Source of the DNA: Candidatus Methanoperedentaceae archaeon GB37
GTDB lineage: Archaea; Halobacteriota; Methanosarcinia; Methanosarcinales; EX4572-44
Assembly (NCBI GenBank): GCA_905171695.1
Contig: LR991653.1
Coordinates: 1,292,957-1,338,149 of the forward strand
DNA length: 45,193 nucleotides
Reading direction: 5' to 3'
The position numbers were made by a program, and so were the translations under genes. How positions within the stretch are numbered: position 1 is the stretch's first letter; each line of letters starts with the position of its first letter. This document shows, in pieces, positions 24,571 to 33,077 of the stretch. Below the pieces are notes generated by a model, which was not told the origin of the DNA, ran no database searches, and saw only the letters and a list, made by a program, of their open reading frames with translations.

Positions 24571-27561
24571 ATGGAAAGAGTAGGATCGGTGCTTGTGGTA
24601 GGTGGAGGTGTTGGAGGGATACAAGCTTCCCTAGATCTTGCAGATTCGGGCTTCAAGGTATATTTGATCGATCATAGACCTTCTATTGGCGGAGGAATGG
24701 CACAGTTGGATAAGACGTTTCCAACGTGCGATTGCTCACTCTGCATAGAGTCTCCAAAGTTGGTGGAGGCTTCAAGGCATCCAAATATAGACGTGCTCGG
24801 ATACACTGAGCTGATATCGGTTGAAGGTGAAGCAGGAAATTTTATTGCAAAAATAAACAAAAAATCCAGATATGTTGATGTGGATATATGCAATGGTTGT
24901 GGTGCATGTACAGCGAAATGCCCGGTGAAAGGGATACCGAGTGAGTTTGATGAGGGGATTGGGGAGCGAAGAGCGATATACATACCATTCTCACAAGCTG
25001 TTCCAAACAAGGCAACGATAGATGTCGAGCACTGTCTAGTCTTTACGATAGGTAGGAATTGTAAAGGTTGCAGGAAGGCATGTACATTAGACGCAATAAA
25101 GCTGGATATGGAGGATGAAGAGGTTGACCTGAGGGTTGGAGCAGTATTATTTGCAACTGGGGCTGTTCCATATGACCCGTCTGATCTAACACAATATAGC
25201 CCAGAACATCCAGATGTGTTGACTGCGATGCAATTTGAGAGATTGATGTGTGCAAATGGACCCACGGGGGGCCATATTAAGCGGCTCTCAGATGGGGAAG
25301 ACCCGAAAAGAATCGCGTTTATCCAATGCGTGGGCTCCAGAACTCCAAAAAAGGACATCGAGTATTGTTCTGCAGTTTGCTGTAATTATGCGACTAAGGA
25401 AGCGATCATAACGAAAGAGCATAGCAGAGATGTTGACATCTCCATATTCTATATGGATTACCGGGCATGCGGGAAGGGATTCGAGGAATTCTATAAGCGT
25501 GGAAAAGAAGAGTACGGGATAAATTATATCAGGTCAAGGGCTTCAGAGGTCTATCAATCGAATGGAAATCTGGTTGTTAAGTATGAGGATCTTGATGAGG
25601 CACAGATAAAGGAAGAAGAGTTTGATATGGTGATACTATCGGTTGGATTATCACAGCCAAAGCGTACCCAGGATCTGCTAAGGAAGATTGGAGTCAATCT
25701 GAATGAGTTTGGAATGGTTGAGACAGTGATGAACCATCCAGTAGAGACGAATGTGCCTGGAATATTTGTCTGCGGCACAGCCCAAGGCCCAAAGGATATT
25801 CCAGAGACTGTTGCACAATCAAGTGGTGCTGCAGGAAAGATAGGCTCGCTCCTCTCAGATGCCAGAAATACGCTGACTGTTAAAAAGGAGCTTCCACCCG
25901 AGAAGGATGTTACTGGAGAGGAGCCGAGGATCGGTGTATTTGTGTGCCACTGTGGGATAAATATTGGGGGAGTTGTTGATGTTCCAGCGGTCGTTGAATA
26001 TGTGAAAACTCTTCCGAATGTTGTTTATGCAGCAGATCAGCCTTATACATGCTCAGATGATGGAAACAAGCAAATATTCGATAAAATACATGAATTTGAT
26101 CTGAACAGGGTCGTTGTTGCTGCATGCACACCGAGAACGCATGAACCATTATTCCAGGCAACGTGTGCTGAAGCTGGGTTAAATCCTTTCCTCTTTGAGT
26201 TTGCAAATATCAGGGAGCATTGCTCATGGATACACATGGATGAGAAGGAGTTAGCAACCCAGAAGGCAAAAGAGGTTGTCAGGATGTCTGTTGCAAAGGC
26301 GAGACTGCTCGAACCATTGGAGAGAGGAGAGATCCCGGTCAATCAAAAAGCACTTGTGATCGGTGGAGGAATTAGTGGAATGTCTGCCGCTCTTGATTTG
26401 GCAGCAGGAGGATTTCCAGTATGTCTCGTTGAGAGAAGTGGGGAGCTTGGAGGGCTTCTCAAACACGTGACAGCACTTCCAAGGGGAAAGGATCCACGGG
26501 ATATCTTGAATGAGACGATAAAAAAGGTGGAAGAGAACGATCTGATCAACGTTTATCTGAATTCTGAGGTCACTAGTGTATCTGGTAGCGTAGGAAACTT
26601 CACTGCAAAGATTCTATCGCACGGAAAAGAGGATGAGATAGACTTTGGTGTTGCAATCCTCGCCACAGGTGGGGATGAGTTCAAACCAGATGGATACTAT
26701 GGATATGACGGGAAGCGGGTAATAACACAGCTTGAGCTTGAAAAGATCATAGATGAGATAGAGGCAAATACGATTGTAATGATCCAATGCGTTGGATCAA
26801 GGGAGGAAGAGCCGCCAAGAACGTACTGTTCCAAGATATGCTGTACAGAAGCTGTGAAAAATGCAATCCGCATAAAGGAGAGAAATCCAAAGACAGAGGT
26901 CTTCATTCTTTACAAGGATGTGAGAACCTATGGAATAAACGAGTTGTTATACCGTGATGCAAGAGATAAGGGTGTGATATTTATAAGATATACTGATGAG
27001 CAAAAGCCGGTCGTGAATGAGTACGTCGAGGTCTATGATGAGTTTATTGGTCAAGAGATAAAAATAAAGCCAGATCTGGTAGTTCTAAGCACTCCAATGG
27101 TTCCAAACGAGGACAATGATGCAGTTGGGAAGATGTTTAAGGTTCCTCTCGCACCATCGAACTTCTTCCTTGAAGCACATGTGAAACTCAGGCCGGTTGA
27201 CTTTGCTACAGATGGAGTATATCTATGTGGTTTGGCGCATGGACCAAAGCCGATCGATGAGTGTATTGCTCAGGCGAGTGCTGCGGCAGGAAGAGCATCG
27301 ATTCCATTGTCTGCTGGAAAAGTGATTGCAGAGGCGATCGTGGCAAGTGTCGATGAAGAGAAGTGTGTTGGATGTGGTGTCTGTGAGGATAAGTGTGCAT
27401 ATCTGGCAGTATCGATCGAAGATGGAAAGGCAACAGTGAACAGGGCAATGTGCAAGGGATGTGGAACGTGTGTTACAGCATGTCCAACCGGTGCGATGGA
27501 GCAACTGCACTTCAAGAACGATCAGATACTTGCACAGGTAAAGCATGCGTTTGCGTGGTGA
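24571..27561 (+). CDS. hdrA: Tandem-fused HdrA-like flavoprotein (double HdrA)
   Basis: At 996 residues this is two HdrA units in one chain. The first (1 to about 450) starts directly at an FAD fold (VVGGGVGG), includes an inserted ferredoxin domain (Cys107-117 and Cys164-171) and IQCVGSR...YCSAVCC. The second begins with the HdrA N-terminal domain (GVFVCHCGINIGG, Cys459/461), then a second FAD fold (IGGGISGMSAA near 596-606), IQCVGSR...YCSKICC, and two C-terminal ferredoxin motifs (Cys932-942, Cys961-971). Only half 1 has the inserted ferredoxin and only half 2 has the N-terminal and C-terminal modules. HdrA is the flavin bifurcation centre; two FAD sites are predicted. It has 4-base and 7-base gaps to its neighbours. 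Confidence 0.93.
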   Translation: MERVGSVLVVGGGVGGIQASLDLADSGFKVYLIDHRPSIGGGMAQLDKTFPTCDCSLCIESPKLVEASRHPNIDVLGYTELISVEGEAGNFIAKINKKSRYVDVDICNGCGACTAKCPVKGIPSEFDEGIGERRAIYIPFSQAVPNKATIDVEHCLVFTIGRNCKGCRKACTLDAIKLDMEDEEVDLRVGAVLFATGAVPYDPSDLTQYSPEHPDVLTAMQFERLMCANGPTGGHIKRLSDGEDPKRIAFIQCVGSRTPKKDIEYCSAVCCNYATKEAIITKEHSRDVDISIFYMDYRACGKGFEEFYKRGKEEYGINYIRSRASEVYQSNGNLVVKYEDLDEAQIKEEEFDMVILSVGLSQPKRTQDLLRKIGVNLNEFGMVETVMNHPVETNVPGIFVCGTAQGPKDIPETVAQSSGAAGKIGSLLSDARNTLTVKKELPPEKDVTGEEPRIGVFVCHCGINIGGVVDVPAVVEYVKTLPNVVYAADQPYTCSDDGNKQIFDKIHEFDLNRVVVAACTPRTHEPLFQATCAEAGLNPFLFEFANIREHCSWIHMDEKELATQKAKEVVRMSVAKARLLEPLERGEIPVNQKALVIGGGISGMSAALDLAAGGFPVCLVERSGELGGLLKHVTALPRGKDPRDILNETIKKVEENDLINVYLNSEVTSVSGSVGNFTAKILSHGKEDEIDFGVAILATGGDEFKPDGYYGYDGKRVITQLELEKIIDEIEANTIVMIQCVGSREEEPPRTYCSKICCTEAVKNAIRIKERNPKTEVFILYKDVRTYGINELLYRDARDKGVIFIRYTDEQKPVVNEYVEVYDEFIGQEIKIKPDLVVLSTPMVPNEDNDAVGKMFKVPLAPSNFFLEAHVKLRPVDFATDGVYLCGLAHGPKPIDECIAQASAAAGRASIPLSAGKVIAEAIVASVDEEKCVGCGVCEDKCAYLAVSIEDGKATVNRAMCKGCGTCVTACPTGAMEQLHFKNDQILAQVKHAFAW

Positions 27562-27568
27562 TTGAAGC

Positions 27569-27994
27569 ATGGAAGAAGAATGGATTCCCAAGATAACGTT
27601 GTTCTGCTGTAACTGGTGTTCCTATGCAGGATCTGATGATGCTGGTGTTGGAAGAAAGCAGCAGCCACCTACTACACGAACGATTAGAGTGATGTGTTCT
27701 GGCAGGACCGATCCAGCGTTCGTACTCGCTGCACTCTTGGAAGGGTCGGATGCTGTATTGTTTACAGGATGCCATATTGGAGACTGTCACTATATCTCTG
27801 GAAACTACAAAGCAAAAAAGAAATTTGAAATGCTAAAGGAGGTTGTAGACGAACTTGGGCTGGAAGATGAGAGGCTGCAGCTACAATGGATCTCTGCCTC
27901 AGAAGGAAGTGAATTTGCAGCATATATCAATAAAGTAACTGAGGAGATAGAAGCGATTGGTCCAAGCCCGCTTAGACAGGAGTGGATGAAATGA
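27569..27994 (+). CDS. mvhD: MvhD/FlpD-like [2Fe-2S] electron-transfer subunit
   Basis: The 141-residue protein matches the delta subunit of methyl-viologen-reducing hydrogenase: ITLFCCNWCSYAGSDDAG, RVMCSGRTDPAFVLAAL, and FTGCHIGDCHYISGN, whose Cys residues bind a [2Fe-2S] cluster. MvhD links the C-terminal ferredoxin of HdrA to an electron-donating module (hydrogenase or formate dehydrogenase). No MvhA/MvhG hydrogenase genes follow; an F420-type beta subunit does, so that is the likely partner. It overlaps the next gene by ATGA. Confidence 0.94.
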   Translation: MEEEWIPKITLFCCNWCSYAGSDDAGVGRKQQPPTTRTIRVMCSGRTDPAFVLAALLEGSDAVLFTGCHIGDCHYISGNYKAKKKFEMLKEVVDELGLEDERLQLQWISASEGSEFAAYINKVTEEIEAIGPSPLRQEWMK

Positions 27995-29139
27995 AGATCG
28001 GAGATTGCGTGGTTGCATGGAGCAAGGACGAAGAACTGAGAAAGATGGGTGCATCTGGAGGTTTGGTTACTTCGCTCTTGGTTGGTGCATTGGAGACAGA
28101 GCTCGTCGATGAGGTCATTGCCCTTCGAAAGATCAGTGAATTTGAAGGAGTTCCGATAAGAACCTCAGATACAGATGAAGCGATACGATCTGCAGGATCG
28201 CTTCATGCTGCACCGATAAATCTAACAAAGTTTGCAGTTCGCTTCTTTGAAGAACATCCAGATGGTGCGATTGCACTGCCAGTAAAGCCATGTGATTGCA
28301 GAGGAATAATTGAACAGGCTAAGCGAAGAAAGATTGACATGGACAGGATCTATTTGATCGGATTGAACTGTGGAGGAACGATGGACCCAATCACAACGAT
28401 GGAGATGCTTGAGAAGATGTATGAAATGGACCCGAAGAAGATTGTAGAAGAGGAGATATTGAAAGGGAAGCTCATATTCAAGACAGAAGAAGAAGAGAAA
28501 GCGATCTCAATCGATGAAGTAGAAGAGGCTGGGTATGGAAGAAGAGAGAGTTGCAGATACTGTGGGATAAATATACCGATGATGGCGGATCTGGCTTGTG
28601 GAAACTGGGGTGCAGGTGAAGATGAGACATTTGTAGAGATACTCACAGAAAAAGGCTTGAGATTGATGAAGAGCGCAGTTGATCATGGATTGATTGAAAC
28701 GGCTCCTGCACCAGAAAAAGGTATAAAAATAAGAGAGAAGACAAATAGCGTGATGGAGAATGTTGCAAAGACCTGGTATGAAAAGGTCTTCGTACCGATT
28801 GAAGATAGATCAGAGCGCATGAAATATTACATGGATGCGATGGAAGATTGTATAGATTGTGAGGCGTGCAAATACGTCTGTCCTGTCTGCTCATGTGACG
28901 AGTCAAAGTGTATTGGCTTCTATGATCCTATGGACTCTCATAAAATCAGCATTTATCACCTTATAAGGCTTTTACACCTCGCTGATTCATGCATAGGTTG
29001 TGGTCAGTGTACAGACGTTTGTCCTGCTGAAATTCCATTAACGATCCTTCACAAGCGAGTTGCAGATAGGATACAGGCAAAATATGACTATATTCCTGGG
29101 ATAGACATGAAAACACCCCCATTCTTCGAGGTGGAGTAA
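27991..29139 (+). CDS. fdhB: F420-dependent FdhB/FrhB-family subunit with C-terminal ferredoxin
   Basis: The 382-residue protein has the FrhB/FdhB flavin and F420-binding fold (KMGASGGLVTSLLVGAL near residues 24-40, ALPVKPCDCRGIIEQAK, IGLNCGGT) and the CRYCGINIPMMADLACGNWG iron-sulfur motif. A C-terminal region carries two [4Fe-4S] sets, Cys287-x2-Cys290-x2-Cys293-x3-Cys297 and Cys334-x2-Cys337-x2-Cys340-x3-Cys344. This layout is that of F420-reducing formate dehydrogenase beta subunits. It is predicted to exchange hydride with F420 through FAD. The start overlaps the mvhD stop and its stop overlaps the next start (TAATG). Confidence 0.9.
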   Translation: MKIGDCVVAWSKDEELRKMGASGGLVTSLLVGALETELVDEVIALRKISEFEGVPIRTSDTDEAIRSAGSLHAAPINLTKFAVRFFEEHPDGAIALPVKPCDCRGIIEQAKRRKIDMDRIYLIGLNCGGTMDPITTMEMLEKMYEMDPKKIVEEEILKGKLIFKTEEEEKAISIDEVEEAGYGRRESCRYCGINIPMMADLACGNWGAGEDETFVEILTEKGLRLMKSAVDHGLIETAPAPEKGIKIREKTNSVMENVAKTWYEKVFVPIEDRSERMKYYMDAMEDCIDCEACKYVCPVCSCDESKCIGFYDPMDSHKISIYHLIRLLHLADSCIGCGQCTDVCPAEIPLTILHKRVADRIQAKYDYIPGIDMKTPPFFEVE

Positions 29140-30518
29140 TGAAGAAGATTGTATGTTATGGTTGTAATCTCGGCTGTGGATTATATTTCGGCGATGTCCC
29201 ATACTTTAGAAAGAACTCTCCTGTCAACTCTGGAAAGATCTGCAGATTTGGGATGAAGATACACAGATACGAGAAGGTACTGCCAAAGGTTGATGGAAAG
29301 AACGTTGAACTCGACGATGCAATAGCCGCCGCAGCGAAAAAACTTGCTGATGTGAAAGAGATGGCATTCGTATCATTTGGAGATGTGACATGTGAGGAAC
29401 AGTTAGCATTCAATAAGCTTGCTGAAGCTTTTGAATCTGACGTACACACCTGTATTCCAAGATTCATAGGTGCAAATATTGAGAAAATAAGACAGTCTAA
29501 GGAGATAATTACATTCATTGATCCTTACACTTCTTACCCATTGATACTGAGACACATGCTACATGCAAAGAAGAACGGGGCAAAAATAACATCTTATTAT
29601 TGGAAAAAGCTAAGAATTGCAGACGAATCCGTGATTCTGAATCCAGCAGAAATAGATAAAATAAAATCCATCAATTTTGGTGATTCTTTAGTAATAACAG
29701 ACCTCAATCCACTGAACCTTGATTTCTCAAATGAAATAATAAAATCTTGCAATGCAGAGAATATCGTCTGTCTTAAACCATTTTTGAACTCTACAGGAGC
29801 TTCTTTAATCTCAGATGGAGAGAAAAGCATATATCAGATATTCGAAGAGATAAAAGAAAAGAAGATAAAAGGGCTTTACCTGCTCGAATCCGATCTTGGA
29901 ATCGTCCCGGATGATACACTGATGGCTGCACTTGATGAGCTTGAAGTTCTCATCGTGCAGCAATCGATGCGAAATGCCCTATCCGATCGTGCAGACATCG
30001 TGCTCTGTGGAGATAGAAAATTTGAAGGGAAAGGAACTGTCCTCAATTTTGAGGGAAGAGTCTTGGAGAACGAAGGAGGGACAGAAGGTATAAAAATACT
30101 AACTGATATATTGAAGTCAGTTGGGGAGGAAATAAACTACGATAAGATGCATGCAGAGGTTTTAAGTAAGCTTGGAATCAATGAGATAGATGAATACATT
30201 GTTCCAAAATACGACATAAAATATAAACAACGAGAGGCTGAAATAAAAAACTACGAAGGAGATGCTCATCTGGTCTATGCATACAATCCGTTCATGTGGA
30301 ATAACGTGATAGACAGGGATTTTGTTGAAATAAGTCCATCTCTGGTAGAGTCATTAAATCTCCACAAAGACGAATTATTGAAGATGACATCTTCAAAAGG
30401 ATCTGTTGCAGTGAAATACAAGATAAATAATGCCATGCCAGACAACATCGTTCTCTCTCCCATGAAACTGCCAATCAGCACAGACATCGTAACGCCTGTA
30501 AACTTTAAAGAGCCTTGA
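29139..30518 (+). CDS. Truncated FdhA/NuoG-like molybdopterin-fold protein
   Basis: The 459-residue protein begins with a [4Fe-4S] motif like that of FdhA (Cys6-x2-Cys9-x3-Cys13-x21-Cys35, ending ICRFG). It ends with pieces typical of the bis-MGD oxidoreductase fold: SDRADIVLCGDRKFEGKGTV then LNFEGRVLENEGG, and a C-terminal beta domain (VEISPSLVESLNLHKDELL). Functional FdhA is about 680 residues and has a catalytic Cys or Sec in an R-x-C/U-H setting. The corresponding region here is shortened, with only VHTCIPRFIG. It lacks the usual nucleotide-binding blocks. I infer a structural, electron-conducting subunit and not an active formate dehydrogenase. Codons are more AT-rich than in hdrA. Confidence 0.7.
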   Translation: MKKIVCYGCNLGCGLYFGDVPYFRKNSPVNSGKICRFGMKIHRYEKVLPKVDGKNVELDDAIAAAAKKLADVKEMAFVSFGDVTCEEQLAFNKLAEAFESDVHTCIPRFIGANIEKIRQSKEIITFIDPYTSYPLILRHMLHAKKNGAKITSYYWKKLRIADESVILNPAEIDKIKSINFGDSLVITDLNPLNLDFSNEIIKSCNAENIVCLKPFLNSTGASLISDGEKSIYQIFEEIKEKKIKGLYLLESDLGIVPDDTLMAALDELEVLIVQQSMRNALSDRADIVLCGDRKFEGKGTVLNFEGRVLENEGGTEGIKILTDILKSVGEEINYDKMHAEVLSKLGINEIDEYIVPKYDIKYKQREAEIKNYEGDAHLVYAYNPFMWNNVIDRDFVEISPSLVESLNLHKDELLKMTSSKGSVAVKYKINNAMPDNIVLSPMKLPISTDIVTPVNFKEP

Positions 30519-30782
30519 TTCACTGGTCACAGATAGAACGGAAGCATCGAAGGTGGCATATCCTACAGGTGTGCTTCTGAGAAGCGGTCCAACTGCCATG
30601 CCAACCATTGAACGGCTAAGCAAGAGATAGAGGGCAAAAGGCGAGAGCCTTGCGACGAACCCAAGAGTGAGGCATACACGCACCCGAAGCAGTGACCAGC
30701 AGCTATATTGAAAAACCAACACTATGGGTATAACGATTGCACGTACCACAAGGGTTATACCTCACCCCTCCCACATTCGTAG
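30519..30782. other. Intergenic region between the hdr operon and RPA
   Basis: These 264 bases hold no supported gene. A minus-strand frame (30393-30749) overlaps the FdhA-like gene and has hydrophobic stretches (ARLSPFALYLLLSRSM), possibly a transporter remnant, but no start context or family signature. A Pro- and Thr-free GC-rich stretch is followed by AATATTGAAAAACC near 30700. No T-run terminator is clear. Confidence 0.3.
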
Positions 30783-31898
30783 ATGATGAGCGCAATTGAG
30801 GATCATTTTGAGAAGGTTTCCGATCGGATGAGCTTTGACGAGTTCTCGAAGCTCGTCGATGAGAAGAGAACTCTCATGGGCAGCCTCTGTGATGACGAGA
30901 CGCTCTGCATGATGGTACTGCAGGAGCTTGGGGTGGATACGCTCAAAAAAGTCTCAGAGATACGTCCCGACTCTGGGAAGGTGAGCCTGAAAGTGAGAGT
31001 ATTATCAGTTTCAGAGGTCAGGGAGTTCTCACGTGACGATGGAAGCACTGGAAGGGTTGCAAACCTGATTGTGGGAGATGAGACCGGGAGCATCAGGGTT
31101 GTGCTCTGGGACGATGCTGCCGGGTGTGTTGCAACGAGGGAGATCGAGGCGGGATCGAGTATCGGGATAACAGGGTTTGCACGTGGAGGCGAGAATGGGG
31201 TTGAGGTGCATCTTGGACGTTTCAGCACGATCAAACCACTCGATTACGATGTGGAGGCAAGGATTGAGCACTGCAAGATAAGAGAGATAGCCGAGGGGAT
31301 GGTGAATATCAACCTCAGAGCACGAGTGATAGATGTGGGCAGGATAAGAAGCTTCAAGCGCAGGGATGGGGGCGAGGGAAGGGTGCGAAATCTCACGCTT
31401 GGAGATGAGACCGGCAAGATCAAGATCACTCTCTGGGACGAGCGCACAGAGATACCGTTTGGAGAAGATGATGTGATCGAGGTGAGAAATGCTTATGCCC
31501 GGAAGAACAGTTACACCGGTAAGACAGAACTCCAGCTGAGCCGCGAGGGAGTGATGGAGCGGACAACGGCTGATATCGGGTACAGTGAGAAGATCACACC
31601 GATAAGCGATATTGAGATCGATCGCATCTACAGCATCCGAGGATTTGTCAGCGGCATCGGAGAGATAAGAGAGTTCACCCGCGGTGACGGGAGCGTGGGT
31701 CAGGTTGCGAACATCCATGTCTCGGATGATACTGGACGAATAAGAGCGACGCTCTGGGGTGATCATGCCGAGATCGTGGATGAGATCGATATCGGAAGCG
31801 AGGTTCTGATCATTGATGCACAGACGAAGACAGGGCTGAGTGAAGAGGTGGAGCTGAACCTTAATTGGAACAGCAGGATCAAGGTGCTGAGACGATGA
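30783..31898 (+). CDS. Replication protein A-like ssDNA-binding protein (three OB folds)
   Basis: The 371-residue protein has three OB folds with the repeated pattern R-F-x-R-x-DGS-x-G-R-V-N-L-x-x-x-D-x-T-G-x-I-x-x-x-LW: VREFSRDDGSTGRVANLIVG near residues 80-99, IRSFKRRDGGEGRVRNLTLG near 182-201, and IREFTRGDGSVGQVANIHVS near 299-318. This is the archaeal multi-OB RPA architecture that binds single-stranded DNA in replication and repair. No C-terminal zinc finger is present. A helical N-terminus precedes the folds. Two ATG codons start it (30783 and 30786). It is monocistronic as far as visible. Confidence 0.88.
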   Translation: MMSAIEDHFEKVSDRMSFDEFSKLVDEKRTLMGSLCDDETLCMMVLQELGVDTLKKVSEIRPDSGKVSLKVRVLSVSEVREFSRDDGSTGRVANLIVGDETGSIRVVLWDDAAGCVATREIEAGSSIGITGFARGGENGVEVHLGRFSTIKPLDYDVEARIEHCKIREIAEGMVNINLRARVIDVGRIRSFKRRDGGEGRVRNLTLGDETGKIKITLWDERTEIPFGEDDVIEVRNAYARKNSYTGKTELQLSREGVMERTTADIGYSEKITPISDIEIDRIYSIRGFVSGIGEIREFTRGDGSVGQVANIHVSDDTGRIRATLWGDHAEIVDEIDIGSEVLIIDAQTKTGLSEEVELNLNWNSRIKVLRR

Positions 31899-31989
31899 TG
31901 AGATACCAATTATTTTAGAGAGATTAATCATTAAAAACAAATAGCAAATTTTAAATATGATGGATAGGAAGTCTTCTTCTTAGGATAAG

Positions 31990-32050
31990 CCCTTTATATA
32001 TAGTGGGTCAAGAAGTATACGGCGTGATATTGTGCGACACAGTATCACGG
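31990..32050 (+). promoter_or_regulatory. Promoter and 5'-leader hairpin of the UPF0058 gene
   Basis: A TATA box CCTTTATATATAG (31990-32002) is followed about 25 bases later by CGTGATA (32023-32029) and TATCACG (32043-32049), with inner TGT/ACA pairs. The predicted transcript would begin in or next to this hairpin. The ribosome-binding site GGAGAGGTG is at 32078-32086. Confidence 0.55.
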
Positions 32051-32090
32051 TACCCCGAAAGAGAGACGCCATAGGCAGGAGAGGTGTAAG

Positions 32091-32381
32091 ATGCACAAAG
32101 AGGAACTGATCCACTTGCACACATTGATGGTACAACTCAAGAAGTATTTTGAAGAGGAGAGGAATGGAAGATTCTCAAAGTACGACTCACTCCAAATAAG
32201 CCCCGTACATATACATAGAAGCAAAGCCGAACATAAACATGCCATATTCGTACTCGGAACCGAACTTGCAAAGACGATAGCAAGAGACGACTCCCCCGGC
32301 ATAGGACGAACCTCCACGAGGATGGAAGAACTCGCAGACCAGAACATGCCATCATCACCCTCACCCAAACTGGAGGCATAA
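32091..32381 (+). CDS. UPF0058 family protein
   Basis: The 96-residue protein starts MHKEELIHLHTLMVQLKKYF and continues with SPVHIHRSKAEHKHAIFVLG, the UPF0058 (PF01893) signature with several conserved His residues that may bind metal. It is widespread in euryarchaea; function is unknown. The last third (SPGIGRTSTRMEELADQN) is less conserved. It has a clear TATA box, a leader hairpin and a good ribosome-binding site, so it is probably well expressed and monocistronic. It converges with hisH, separated by a short pyrimidine-rich stretch with a T5 run. Confidence 0.88.
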   Translation: MHKEELIHLHTLMVQLKKYFEEERNGRFSKYDSLQISPVHIHRSKAEHKHAIFVLGTELAKTIARDDSPGIGRTSTRMEELADQNMPSSPSPKLEA

Positions 32382-32403
32382 ACCCCTCCCTCTCCCTCTA
32401 TTT

Positions 32404-33012
32404 TTACACCATCTCAAGAAAATTACGGATCATCCTCAGACCAACATCCCCACTCTTTTCAGGATGAAACTGAGTACCGATCACATTACCAGCCCGATTG
32501 ACAACAACCGCAGCAAAATCCACACCATACTCACACGTAGCAACCACAAACTCACCACCAACCTCTACATAATACGAATGCACAAAATACACATAAGAAC
32601 GATCAGGCACACCCCTAAAGAACCGAAGACCACGATCAAACGAGATAGAATTCCAGCCCATATGCGGAATCTTCAAACCATCAACTGCAAACCTAACCAC
32701 TCTCCCCGGAATCAACCCAAGCCCGGCACGACCACCACCCTCCTCAGACTCACCAAGAAACATCTGCATCCCAAGACAGATCCCCAGAAGCATCTTGCCA
32801 TCATCGACAGCCTCAAAGAGCACATCCCGCAGCGCGCCAAGACGCGCCATCCCATCATGAAACGCACCAACACCAGGGAGAACCAGCCCATCAGCCCCCC
32901 TTATATCAGCAAGACTCTTAGACACAGCAACCCTTGCCCCGGCACGCTCAAACGCCCTCCGCACACTCTTAAGATTACCAAGCCCGTAATCGATCACAAC
33001 AATCGTCTTCAC
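32404..33012 (-). CDS. hisH: Imidazole glycerol phosphate synthase, glutaminase subunit
   Basis: The 202-residue protein is the glutamine amidotransferase partner of HisF in histidine synthesis. It has TIVVIDYGLGNLKSVRRAFE at the N-terminus, the nucleophile Cys in LLGICLGMQMFLGESEEGG, IPHMGWNSI, and the His-Glu pair in GTQFHPEKSGDVGL. GTG 33012 is used because it starts the conserved KTIVVIDYG; a TATA-like TGTATATGT about 33 bases upstream suggests a short or absent leader. The 29-residue extension of the longer frame is not conserved. No other his genes are here. Confidence 0.94.
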   Translation of the reverse strand: MKTIVVIDYGLGNLKSVRRAFERAGARVAVSKSLADIRGADGLVLPGVGAFHDGMARLGALRDVLFEAVDDGKMLLGICLGMQMFLGESEEGGGRAGLGLIPGRVVRFAVDGLKIPHMGWNSISFDRGLRFFRGVPDRSYVYFVHSYYVEVGGEFVVATCEYGVDFAAVVVNRAGNVIGTQFHPEKSGDVGLRMIRNFLEMV

Positions 33013-33077
33013 AAGAATACCAGTAAAGAGAGGATCACATATACAGATTATGGTATAGTATTGCTGTGGTATAGTAT

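Noticed and set aside
24672..27790. Long antisense frames opposite hdrA and mvhD
   Set aside because: They are mirror images of biased codon use in the real genes; no recognisable domains.
29139..30518. FdhA-like protein as formylmethanofuran dehydrogenase subunit B (FwdB)
   Set aside because: FwdB has a different cluster motif and conserved active-site Cys context; the operon partners are Hdr, MvhD and FdhB.
30393..30749. Minus-strand frame with hydrophobic stretches as a transporter gene
   Set aside because: It overlaps the FdhA-like gene by about 125 bases, lacks a start context, and shows no convincing family signature.
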